From: Acidobacteriota bacterium
GTDB lineage: Bacteria; Acidobacteriota; Terriglobia; UBA7540
Direction: 5' to 3'
Length of the DNA: 64,000 bases
Assembly: GCA_021817045.1 (NCBI GenBank)
Contig: JAKAWG010000002.1
Coordinates: 37,501-101,500 of the forward strand
Numbering within the stretch: the first letter of the stretch is position 1; each line of letters starts with the position of its first letter. This document shows, in pieces, positions 54,206-62,092 of the stretch. Below the pieces are notes generated by a model, which searched no databases, was not told where the DNA came from, and saw nothing but the letters and a program-made list of their open reading frames with translations. Both the position numbers and the translations under genes were made by a program.

Positions 54206-55000
54206 ATGACCAACTCGGCCGCCGAGGGGCCCGCCGTCGGGTTCCAAGGAGTCCACTTTCGCGTCAACGGCCGCTCTCTGATAACCGGTCTTAGCATGGA
54301 AATCCATCGCGGCGAAACGATGGTCCTGTTGGGCCGCAGCGGTTCCGGCAAGACGACCGTTGTGAAGCTGATCAACGGATTGCTCCATCCCTCCGAAGGC
54401 GCGGTGATGGTGGAAGATCGCACCACATCGGCCTGGGACCCCGTCCAATTGCGGCGGCGCACGGGCTACGTCATCCAGGAGGGAGGACTGTTCCCGCATT
54501 TCACCGTTGAGCGCAATGTGGGGCTGATCCCGCGCCTGGAAGGATGGCCGAAGGAGCGGATAAAGGCCCGAGTTGACGAAGTGCTTTCCATGGTCGGCCT
54601 CGACCCGAACGAATTTCGCGGACGCTACCCGCACGAGCTCTCCGGAGGTCAGCGCCAGTTGGTGGGTGTGGCGCGCGCGCTGGCCGGCGATCCTCCCCTC
54701 TTGCTGATGGATGAGCCCTTTGGATCTCTTGATCCGATCACGCGCGACGAGATTCAGCACGAATTTCTTGGGCTGCTCCGAAGGGTCCGCAAAACGACCA
54801 TCCTTGTAACCCACGATGTGCGCGAGGCTCTGTTGCTTTCCACTCGAATCGCCTTGCTCGATCTCGGAAAACTCGTAGGCGTCTATTCCCCGCAGGGTTT
54901 CCTTCATTCCAATGACACGGTGGCAAGGCAATACGCCGGCGCGCTCCGTACCGGCAAAGAAAAAATGCGCCTGTCTGGTGATTCCAATGAGCCTTCTTGA
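54206..55000 (+). CDS. ABC importer ATPase, osmoprotectant/EgtV type
   Basis: A 264-residue ATPase: GRSGSGKTT (Walker A), LSGGQRQLVGVARAL, LLLMDEPFGSLDP and VTHDVREAL. It resembles the OpuCA/ProV family but has no C-terminal CBS pair. The ATG is 7 bases after egtD stops, so it reads as part of the egt operon. The EgtV ATPases of ergothioneine importers belong to this family. Glycine betaine or choline remains the alternative substrate. Confidence 0.88.
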   Translation: MTNSAAEGPAVGFQGVHFRVNGRSLITGLSMEIHRGETMVLLGRSGSGKTTVVKLINGLLHPSEGAVMVEDRTTSAWDPVQLRRRTGYVIQEGGLFPHFTVERNVGLIPRLEGWPKERIKARVDEVLSMVGLDPNEFRGRYPHELSGGQRQLVGVARALAGDPPLLLMDEPFGSLDPITRDEIQHEFLGLLRRVRKTTILVTHDVREALLLSTRIALLDLGKLVGVYSPQGFLHSNDTVARQYAGALRTGKEKMRLSGDSNEPS

Positions 55001-55625
55001 ATATTTTCTGCAGCACCACAACGAAATCCTGGAGCTTACGATGGAGCATCTCTGGCTGGTCGGCATGTCCATGCTGCTGGCGGTAGCCATTGGCGTGCCG
55101 CTGGGCATTTTGTTGTCCCGGCGGCCAGGTCTGAGCAAGCCGATTTTAGGCGTCGCCAACATTGTCGAGACAATTCCCAGTCTTGCGCTGTTCGGCTTCC
55201 TTCTTCCCGCGCCGTGGCTGGGCGCGCGCGCCAGTCGGCTGGCGGTGACGGCGTTGGCCCTTTACGCCTTGCTTCCCATCATACGCAACACCTTCACGGG
55301 AATCGCGAGCGTCGATCCGGCGGTACGGACGGCAGCGCTCGGTATGGGCATGACGGGACGGCAGTTGCTTTTTCAAGTCGAGCTTCCGCTCGCGTCAGGC
55401 GTGATTCTTGCGGGGATTCGTGTGGCCACCGTGCTGACCGTGGGAATTGCGACCATCGCGGCGGCTATCGGAGCAGGTGGCCTGGGCGAATTCATCTTTC
55501 GCGGCCTCGCGATGGTTGATAATCAGGTGATCCTGGCGGGAGCTATTCCTGCCGCGTTCATGGCGCTCTTCGCGGACCTAGCCCTCGGCGCTCTCGAGCG
55601 GCGGCTCCAATTCCCTCGCTCATGA
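54987..55625 (+). CDS. ABC importer permease, osmoprotectant/EgtU type
   Basis: A 212-residue permease with five to six membrane helices and the EAA-type loop (AALGMGMTGRQLLFQVELPLA). GVANIVETIPSLALFGFLLP is typical of OpuCB-like permeases. It overlaps the ATPase gene by 14 bases and the binding-protein gene by four, so all three are coupled. In the known EgtU the permease and binding domain are fused; here they are separate. Confidence 0.88.
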   Translation: MSLLEYFLQHHNEILELTMEHLWLVGMSMLLAVAIGVPLGILLSRRPGLSKPILGVANIVETIPSLALFGFLLPAPWLGARASRLAVTALALYALLPIIRNTFTGIASVDPAVRTAALGMGMTGRQLLFQVELPLASGVILAGIRVATVLTVGIATIAAAIGAGGLGEFIFRGLAMVDNQVILAGAIPAAFMALFADLALGALERRLQFPRS

Positions 55626-56506
55626 AACCCGCCGCCGCCGTTCTTGTCTGCCTCGTGACCGTTGCCTGTTCGGTGCGACCGCACGACACGATCGTGATCG
55701 GATCGAAGAACTTCACCGAACAAGTGATCCTTGCAGAACTGCTGGCCCAGCGCATCGAAGATACAACTCCGCTCAAGGTCGAGCGGAGATTTTATCTTGG
55801 CGGGACTTATGTCTGCCAGCAGTCACTTCTGGCTGGGCGCATCGACGCCTACGTCGAATACACGGGAACGGCGCTGACGGCGATTCTCAAGGAGCGGCCC
55901 CGAGGGAGCGCACAAAACGTCTACAATCGCGTGAAAAAAGAGTATGCTGCGCGATTTGGCCTAGCCGTGATGAAGCCGTTGGGATTCAACAACAGCTTTG
56001 CGGTCATCATTCGTGGCAGTACCGCCCGGCGACTCCACCTGCACACCATCTCTCAAGCTGCGAAATTCACCCCTCACTGGCGCGCTGCTTTTGGATATGA
56101 GTTTATGGACCGCCCCGACGGATACAAGGGACTGGCCCGGACCTACCGTTTGAAATTCACCAGCCCGCCCCTCCCGATGGACCTCGGCTTAATCTATCGC
56201 GCGTTGATTTCCAAACAGGTTGACCTGATCGTGGGAAACACAACCGACGGCCAGATACAGGCCTATCACCTCGTCGTCTTACGAGACGACCGGCACTACT
56301 TTCCGCCCTACGAGGCAGTTTCAATTGTCCGCGAGCAGATTCTCCGGCGTTATCCCGTGTTGAAAAACGCTATCGACGGCTTGACCGGAAGCATTTCCGA
56401 TAGCGAGATGAGGGAGATGAATTACGACGTCGTCGGCCTGCACGAGGACTCCGCACGCGTGGCTCGCGAGTTCCTGCGGTCCAAGCATCTCAACGTGCGG
56501 CCGTAA
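55622..56506 (+). CDS. Substrate-binding lipoprotein, OpuAC/EgtU-domain type
   Basis: A 294-residue binding protein. A lipoprotein-type signal ends at VTVAC. IVIGSKNFTEQVILAELLAQ and YVEYTGTALTAIL are OpuAC/YehZ family blocks, and LIVGNTTDGQIQAYHLVVL is the second-lobe hinge region. It would deliver a quaternary ammonium compound to the permease. In this context ergothioneine or hercynine, both trimethylammonium betaines, are reasonable candidates. Start ATG overlaps the permease stop. Confidence 0.88.
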   Translation: MKPAAAVLVCLVTVACSVRPHDTIVIGSKNFTEQVILAELLAQRIEDTTPLKVERRFYLGGTYVCQQSLLAGRIDAYVEYTGTALTAILKERPRGSAQNVYNRVKKEYAARFGLAVMKPLGFNNSFAVIIRGSTARRLHLHTISQAAKFTPHWRAAFGYEFMDRPDGYKGLARTYRLKFTSPPLPMDLGLIYRALISKQVDLIVGNTTDGQIQAYHLVVLRDDRHYFPPYEAVSIVREQILRRYPVLKNAIDGLTGSISDSEMREMNYDVVGLHEDSARVAREFLRSKHLNVRP

Positions 56507-56552
56507 CGGTTTGCTGAAAAAGTCGGTTTCGTCATGGTTAGGTGGATTTTTG

Positions 56553-56582
56553 TTGACACAGTTGCAGACGAGGTGCTAATAA
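56553..56582 (+). promoter_or_regulatory. Promoter before the M-box
   Basis: A perfect TTGACA (56553-56558) and a weak TAATAA (56577-56582) 18 bases on. The start would fall near 56589, about 45 bases before the riboswitch. Confidence 0.45.
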
Positions 56583-56632
56583 AAGTAGTTGTTGCACGAT
56601 TGCGACGTTGAATCGTGCATTAACTTAAACGG

Positions 56633-56800
56633 ATCCTCGGTAGGCGAGGCGTCCGCGCGACATATAAGCCACTGCCCAGCCAGCATCCAAAGATACCGGC
56701 AGATGGGTAGAACAGGCGCTCCCGGATTAAGGGTTTGCCTAAGGTGGCTGATCTCGTTAGGTGGGATCTCACGGCGCGCGGTGCTGAAGCTTGGGCGAGT
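56633..56800 (+). promoter_or_regulatory. M-box magnesium riboswitch (ykoK leader)
   Basis: The strand carries the conserved M-box blocks in order: GGTAGGCGAGGCGTCC, GCCACTGCCCAGCCAGC, TCCAAAGATACCGGCAGA, TGGGTAGAACAGG, TTAAGG, GGTGGCTGAT, GTTAGGTGGGATC and GGTGCTGAAGCTTGGGCGAG. This follows the Bacillus mgtE leader almost block by block. CTCG near 56635 and CGAG near 56797 close P1. M-boxes sense Mg2+ and usually terminate transcription when it is plentiful. Confidence 0.92.
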
Positions 56801-56858
56801 GGGGATATGCGGTGGTGCACAGGCCGCAACGAAGCCTTTTGTAGTCGGTCCTCAGTAT

Positions 56859-56893
56859 TAGCCCTTTCTCCGTCACCGGGGAGGGGCTATTTT
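56859..56893 (+). terminator. Intrinsic terminator, expression platform of the M-box
   Basis: TAGCCC-TTTCTCC, a six-base loop, GGGGAG-GGGCTA, then TTTT. It lies about 60 bases after the riboswitch, where high Mg2+ would favour it. Confidence 0.8.
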
Positions 56894-57154
56894 AGTTTCC
56901 CTCCTCTGGCGTCACGCCTCACCTCAGAAAGGTATATGACAGACAGCGACGACAAGCCTGCGGATAGTAGCGCGCACTGTACAGCGTGTTAGAGCCAGTT
57001 GTGACCAGGAAGCCTTGATTTTCGTTCCTGCCTGATCACACCGTTTCTCTTCCCGCCTTCGCGCTTCAATCCCGACAAATAATACGCGGCTTATGCGGCG
57101 GTAGCTTGCGCCTCGCACGTGCAAGTTGCCGTGGGCACCGCAAAGAGGCCTGCG

Positions 57155-57268
57155 ATGCCAGAGTTCTGTGCGAACTGCAAGCTGTGGCGCGCTTATGCAG
57201 GGGCGAACGGCGGTATCCGCCTTTGGCGGCCGATTGAACGCACCTCACGCCGGAGATGGACGGAGTGA
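57155..57268 (+). CDS. Possible 37-residue leader peptide
   Basis: An open frame with AGAGG six bases before the ATG, beginning MPEFCANCKLW, with a CxxC pair and an Arg-rich end. It stops three bases before the transporter GTG, so its translation could influence that start. There is no homology argument, and it may be chance; the rest of the 380-base leader shows GC hairpins only. Confidence 0.25.
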   Translation: MPEFCANCKLWRAYAGANGGIRLWRPIERTSRRRWTE

Positions 57269-57271
57269 ATT

Positions 57272-58546
57272 GTGAACTTCCTCGCTAAACTGTTTTACAA
57301 GTACAAGAAATTTCTCAAGGTTGCCAGGCTATACCTGCTGATTGCCGGTCCCGGCATCATTGTCATGATGGCCGACAACGATGCTGGTGGTATTACCACC
57401 TACACTGTCACAGGAGCTCAGTACAAGTTCTACTTGATCTGGTTCCTCATATTGCTCGGGCCGGTTGCCTACTTCGTCCAGGAGATGACCGTGCGCCTGG
57501 GCTCAGTAACCAAGCGCGGCCACGCCGAGGCCATCTTCCACTCCTTCGGAGCATTCTGGGGCTGGCTCTCTCTCCTGGACCTCGTCCTCGTAGACTGGCT
57601 GACCATGATCACGGAGTTCGTCGGCATGACGGCGGCGCTGAGCATCTTCGGCGTACCGCGCCTCGTGACGGTGATTTTGAGCTGGATTGTGATGGGAGCT
57701 ATGGTCATCCAGGGACGCTACTGGACGTGGGAGAAGATTGCGCTCGTATTCTGTGCGCTCAATCTGATTTACATCCCCGCCGCTTTTATGATCAATCCTC
57801 CCGTTCACGAAGTCCTGCGTGGCAGCTTCATACCGCAGCTTCCACCAGGCGGATTCACCAACGCGCTGTTTTTCCTGCTGATGGCCAACATCGGCACCAC
57901 GATCGCCCCGTGGATGGTTTTCTTTCAGCAAAGCGCGGTGGTGGACAAGGGCATGCAGGAAAAGGACATGTTGTGGGGGCAGATCGACACTGCCGTAGGC
58001 TCGTTTCTGACGGTTGTGGTGGCCGCTGGTTGCGTGATCTTGACCGGAACGCTGATCCCGGGCCAGAACATCACCGACGCCGCCACTGCCGCCATTCGCT
58101 TCATGGGGATCAACAAGTACGTGGGTGCGTTTCTCGCAATCGGGCTATTCGACGCTGGATTCCTTGGCGCGATCTGCATCTCCCTCGCCAGCTCGTGGGC
58201 CTTCGGAGAGGTATTCGGGTGGGCTCATTCTTTGAACAAAAAGGTCAAGGAGGCGCCATGGTTCTACGCGTACTACTTCTTTGACCTGATGCTGGCAGGA
58301 ACCGTTGTGCTGATTCCGCGCGCACCCTTGGTCCTTATCACTTTGTTCGTCCAGGTCGTCGCGGTCACGTTGCTGCCCGCGGCCTTGGTCTTCCTCATCC
58401 TGCTGCTTAACGACAGCGAGACCATGGGTGAGTACAAGAACACGCGATTTCAGAACTTCGCAAATATTTCAATCGTCGTAATGATCATCGTAGTCTCTAC
58501 CGTCTACAGCATCAGTGCGCTTTTCCCCAATATTCTTGGGGGCTAA
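57272..58546 (+). CDS. NRAMP-related transporter, probable Mg2+ type
   Basis: A 424-residue protein with about eleven helices. The first helix begins GPGIIVMMADNDAGG, aligning with NRAMP GPGxxxxxxxxDPGN, so the DPGN motif is DAGG. In helix 6, ATVMPHN of Mn/Fe NRAMPs is replaced by TTIAPWM: the soft methionine ligand is Ala. NRAMP-related Mg transporters (NRMT) of SLC11 are known to lack this methionine. An M-box upstream and an MgtE-like sensor downstream point the same way, so Mg2+ uptake is my best call. GTG start with GGAG six bases upstream. Confidence 0.85.
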   Translation: MNFLAKLFYKYKKFLKVARLYLLIAGPGIIVMMADNDAGGITTYTVTGAQYKFYLIWFLILLGPVAYFVQEMTVRLGSVTKRGHAEAIFHSFGAFWGWLSLLDLVLVDWLTMITEFVGMTAALSIFGVPRLVTVILSWIVMGAMVIQGRYWTWEKIALVFCALNLIYIPAAFMINPPVHEVLRGSFIPQLPPGGFTNALFFLLMANIGTTIAPWMVFFQQSAVVDKGMQEKDMLWGQIDTAVGSFLTVVVAAGCVILTGTLIPGQNITDAATAAIRFMGINKYVGAFLAIGLFDAGFLGAICISLASSWAFGEVFGWAHSLNKKVKEAPWFYAYYFFDLMLAGTVVLIPRAPLVLITLFVQVVAVTLLPAALVFLILLLNDSETMGEYKNTRFQNFANISIVVMIIVVSTVYSISALFPNILGG

Positions 58547-58568
58547 AAAATCGTATGGAGGAACAACC

Positions 58569-58748
58569 ATGATCTTCAACTTCTTTCGGAACACAAGCGC
58601 GGCATTCAAGGCAATCAACCGGAAGTATTCAACGCCGCGCATCAAGATGACGCCGTTGGCCAGGCTGTCTCTCGGAGTACTGCGGTTCTATCTTCTCTTC
58701 CTGGTTGGGATCCTGGTCTACAAGTTTGTCATGACGCTTCACAAGTAG
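58569..58748 (+). CDS. Small single-pass membrane protein (59 aa)
   Basis: A 59-residue protein with a basic N-terminal half (FKAINRKYSTPRIKMT) and one membrane helix (about 33-54, LGVLRFYLLFLVGILVYKF). TGGAGG precedes ATG 58569 by seven bases. It sits between the transporter and the MgtE-like gene with short gaps (22 and 8 bases), so it is part of the operon. It may be a subunit or regulator of the transporter. No family is recognised. Confidence 0.8.
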   Translation: MIFNFFRNTSAAFKAINRKYSTPRIKMTPLARLSLGVLRFYLLFLVGILVYKFVMTLHK

Positions 58749-58756
58749 GAGGGCCT

Positions 58757-60034
58757 ATGAACACAACAGTCCAAGCGAAGAATTCAATCGAGAGGACCTT
58801 CTTCCTGACGGAACTTTTGGGCGCGCGGGTCTATGCCAACGGGCGGAAGCTCGGAAAGCTTAAGGACCTGGTCGCCATCGACCAGGGGAAATTGGCTGAA
58901 GTCACGCATATCCAGATCGGTCGCCCGTTTGGTGAACCCGACTTGCTCGTTCCGCGGCAGAGGGTCCAATCGTTCGACCCGCGGGAAATCATAATCAATG
59001 TCGAGGATGTCAAGACCTACGTGCGAGAGCTTGCGCCCGGAGAGGTGCTGCTCAGAGATTATCTTCTGGACAAAAAGGTGCTCGACATGGAGGGTCGCGA
59101 GGTTGAAGTGGTCTATGACATTCGACTGGCCTTGACCGGCGATAAGGTCTACGTCAGCGATGTCGATATCAGCCGTCACGGTTTGCTCCGCCGCTTGGGC
59201 CTGGCAGCCCTCGCCAACCACTTGTCCAAAAAGAATGACGACGCCGAAAAGAATATCGTCCCTTGGTCTTATGTCCAGCCATTGCCGTCGCAGTTGGGAG
59301 CGCTTAAAGGGAACATAAAGCTCAGCGTTCTGAGGGAAAGACTCGCCGAGATTCATCCCGTCGATCTGGCTGACATTCTGGAAGAACTCGACAGTGCTCA
59401 GAGGGCGACCATCTTGGAAGGCATGGATATCGAACATGCGTCCGATACCCTGGAGGAGATTGAGCCGGCCGTACAACGCGACATCGTGCGCTCTCTCAAG
59501 AAAGACCGCGTAGCCGAACTGATCCGCGAAATGACGCCCGGGCAAGCGGCGGATGTCCTCTCGGTGCTTCCCGCCGAGGACAAGAAAGCCATCTTGACAC
59601 TGCTCGATCCATCCCAGGTGGAAAAGATCGAGCGGATCTTGAAGAAGCAAGACATCAGCATCATCAGCTTCGCCACTACTCGTCTCTTCAAGTTTCCGCC
59701 CGATATCAGTGTCGAGCAAGCTCAGGTGAAATGCCGCGAAATGGCTAAGCATATTGACGTCGTCATGTACCTCTACATCGTGAATTCAAGGGACGAGCTC
59801 TTGGGAGTAGCGGATATCCAGCGCCTTTTCATGGCCAATGACGATGAGTTGCTCCGCGCTCTGATGGTCGAAATCGTCGTCGCCCTAAGCCCTGACAGCA
59901 CGCTCAAAGAGGCGGTGGACTTGTTCAACCGATACCACTTCGATGCGCTGCCCGTGGTCGGGATGAACAATGTTCTATTGGGGGCCGTGCCTTACCGTGA
60001 CGTGATGAACGTCAAGGATCGGGCTTTCGACTAA
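58757..60034 (+). CDS. Soluble PRC-barrel/MgtE-N/CBS protein
   Basis: A 425-residue cytoplasmic protein. Residues about 14-90 are a PRC-barrel (LLGARVYANGRKLGKLKDLV), with a second PRC-like unit to about 160. Residues 190-300 form the MgtE_N superhelix (HPVDLADILEELDSAQR, TPGQAADVLSVLPAEDK). A CBS pair follows (about 300-425; NSRDELLGVADIQRLF, HFDALPVVGMNNVLLG). In MgtE these N and CBS domains bind Mg2+ and gate the channel, but here the channel domain is absent. It probably senses Mg2+ and acts on the NRAMP-like transporter or on the small proteins. Confidence 0.88.
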   Translation: MNTTVQAKNSIERTFFLTELLGARVYANGRKLGKLKDLVAIDQGKLAEVTHIQIGRPFGEPDLLVPRQRVQSFDPREIIINVEDVKTYVRELAPGEVLLRDYLLDKKVLDMEGREVEVVYDIRLALTGDKVYVSDVDISRHGLLRRLGLAALANHLSKKNDDAEKNIVPWSYVQPLPSQLGALKGNIKLSVLRERLAEIHPVDLADILEELDSAQRATILEGMDIEHASDTLEEIEPAVQRDIVRSLKKDRVAELIREMTPGQAADVLSVLPAEDKKAILTLLDPSQVEKIERILKKQDISIISFATTRLFKFPPDISVEQAQVKCREMAKHIDVVMYLYIVNSRDELLGVADIQRLFMANDDELLRALMVEIVVALSPDSTLKEAVDLFNRYHFDALPVVGMNNVLLGAVPYRDVMNVKDRAFD

Positions 60035-60083
60035 GAGTATCGAGGATTTGGTCGCGCTCGCATTCGCGTGTCGGGAGATGACT

Positions 60084-60233
60084 ATGGAAGTCTCCCTGAA
60101 GATCATTCGCGTCGCGTTTGCAGCTTTTTACGTTGCTGGATTGCTGCTGTTTCTGCTAGCGCCAACTATAAGCAAGCGCTTCAGACCAAGATGGGGAGAT
60201 AAGGATCGTTTCCCATCGAGCCGTAAGAAATGA
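60084..60233 (+). CDS. Small single-pass membrane protein (49 aa)
   Basis: MEVSLKIIRVAFAAFYVAGL opens a 49-residue protein with one membrane helix (about 8-30) and a strongly basic C-terminus (RFRPRWGDKDRF...RKK). GGGAG seven bases before ATG 60084 supports it; an ATG two codons earlier overlaps the Shine-Dalgarno. It comes 49 bases after the MgtE-like gene and is probably cotranscribed. Function unknown. Confidence 0.7.
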   Translation: MEVSLKIIRVAFAAFYVAGLLLFLLAPTISKRFRPRWGDKDRFPSSRKK

Positions 60234-60735
60234 CGGGCTCGAACGGCGAAGAGATGGAAGTCGGGCGGGAGCCCGAATCGCTTGGCACGCGATCGTCACC
60301 GGCGAGGTTTTGACCCCGGCAAAGAACATGCTGGTTATGCGGTGGAAGTTTGCGGCCCTGACGTGGGCGCCGGACAGCAGCACTGTGAAACCCGGAGGCT
60401 GATTTGTGTGCAACGTCGTGGCACAGAGGTCTCGCCCGCGGAAAACACGGTCAGGATGACCATGCCACGAAACGATGGAAATTGAACCATGTGAGAGGAG
60501 CCACCAACAATGAACCGGCGAACGAGAGAAAGAACCGTGAAAGGGGAATACGACCATGCTGACCATGAAATGGACGATGGACAACGAGGGCCGCCTGGTG
60601 GCCAGGTGGGTCGAAGCGCAGGAGATTCCCCGCACAGTGTTTTCTGCCGAGACGGCGAATCCGGCTATGGGTCACCCGGAGGAGAAGGAGTTGGGCCACT
60701 CATCCTCGCGTAATATATCGCGGGTATGTTTAGCC
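60234..60735. other. Region between the Mg module and the porin
   Basis: About 500 bases. A frame from ATG 60556, with AAAGGGGA before it, reads KWTMDNEGRLVARWVEAQEI and runs without a stop into the porin gene. It could be a small separate protein whose stop was lost, or an odd extension. CGCGTAATATATCGCG near 60708 is a palindrome near the porin start. Confidence 0.35.
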
Positions 60736-62061
60736 ATGCCCACGCGGGTCAGACGATGGCTTAGGGGTGCGTGGATTGGAGCACTTATGTTGCTCGCCTG
60801 CCTGCCCCTTTGCGCTCAAAATGGCGGCCAGGACCCGCCAGGCTCAGCCCACCGATTCTTGGACCTGCACTTCCAGTCCACTCTCATTGGGCAGGGCGTT
60901 TTGCCTTTTCCCGCCCTATATTCGGGCATCAACAGCTTGGACCCTAATGGTCAGGTGAAGGACACATTTTCGTTTGACGCTACCGGTGACGTGCGTCCAT
61001 GGCGGGGAGGCGAGTTCTATGTAGACGGTCTGTCGTGGCAAGGCTATGGCCTCAGCAAAACCACCGGGCTTGCAGCTTTCCCCAACGGCGAAGCCTACCG
61101 GGTGGGCAAAACCTTTCCGGACGCCGTCGTTGCGCGCGCCTACTTCCGCCAGACGCTCTATTTCGGCGGGGATCCTGGAAAGGGCCACAACGCCGCGGGC
61201 GGACGGGGGCGGCGCTTGATCTTTACGGTGGGCCATTTCGCAGCCACTGATATCTTTGACCAGAACGCTTACGCGAACGATCCGAGAACGCAGTTCATGA
61301 ACTGGGCGTTTGTCAACAATCTGGCGTGGGACTACCCGGCAAACTCCCTCGGTCTCACAAATGGCGTAGCGGCGGAACTCGACTTGGGTCTATGGGCGGC
61401 ACGGGCGGGCATCTTCCAAGTCTCGCAGGTCGCTAACGGCATAAGGATGGACTGGAATCTAGCACACGCGTGGTCCGTCGCCGGGGAACTCGAGCGCCAG
61501 TATTCGTTTGGAGGGCATTCCGGCGCCGTGAGGCTGATCGCGTGGAAGGAACACGCGCACATGGGAAGCTATCAGGAATCGCTGAGCGATCCGCAGAACA
61601 TCGCACTTAACGGCCAGCTCCAATATCGTTCGAAATACGGCTTCGGAATCAACGCGGAGCAGGAAATCCGGAAAGATCTCGGAGCATTTATGCGCCTGGG
61701 CTGGAGCAACGGCAGGACTCAGGCTTGGGAGTTTACGGACGTGGATCGCACTGCCTCGCTGGGCCTCAGCTTAAAAGGTGACGCGTGGCGGCGGCCCGGA
61801 GATACGGTGGGCGTCGCTGGCGTGGTTGACGGCATCAGCGCCGTGCATCGGCAGTTCCTCGCTAATGGTGGGCTTGGAATCACGGTCGGCGACGGTGCTC
61901 TCGACTACCGCTCCGAACGGGTTGGCGAAGCTTACTACAACTGGAAAATGACAAAGCACTTTTGGTTTACCTTCGACTATCAACTTGCCATCAACCCCGC
62001 TTATAATCACGCCCGCGGACCGGCTAACATTTTTGCGACGCGGCTGCACTGGGAGTTCTGA
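60736..62061 (+). CDS. OprB-type carbohydrate porin
   Basis: A 441-residue outer-membrane protein with a signal peptide (WIGALMLLACLPLCAQN), many alternating hydrophobic strands and a terminal aromatic residue (LHWEF), as expected for a beta barrel. FTVGHFAATDIFDQNAYAND and INAEQEIRKDLGAFMRLGWS are OprB family blocks. Such porins pass sugars; in this neighbourhood passage of metal ions is also conceivable. I start at ATG 60736 because the signal peptide begins there; the frame is open upstream. Confidence 0.85.
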   Translation: MPTRVRRWLRGAWIGALMLLACLPLCAQNGGQDPPGSAHRFLDLHFQSTLIGQGVLPFPALYSGINSLDPNGQVKDTFSFDATGDVRPWRGGEFYVDGLSWQGYGLSKTTGLAAFPNGEAYRVGKTFPDAVVARAYFRQTLYFGGDPGKGHNAAGGRGRRLIFTVGHFAATDIFDQNAYANDPRTQFMNWAFVNNLAWDYPANSLGLTNGVAAELDLGLWAARAGIFQVSQVANGIRMDWNLAHAWSVAGELERQYSFGGHSGAVRLIAWKEHAHMGSYQESLSDPQNIALNGQLQYRSKYGFGINAEQEIRKDLGAFMRLGWSNGRTQAWEFTDVDRTASLGLSLKGDAWRRPGDTVGVAGVVDGISAVHRQFLANGGLGITVGDGALDYRSERVGEAYYNWKMTKHFWFTFDYQLAINPAYNHARGPANIFATRLHWEF

Positions 62062-62092
62062 AGGGCTTTCTACAATATGCCGGCCCAAATCG

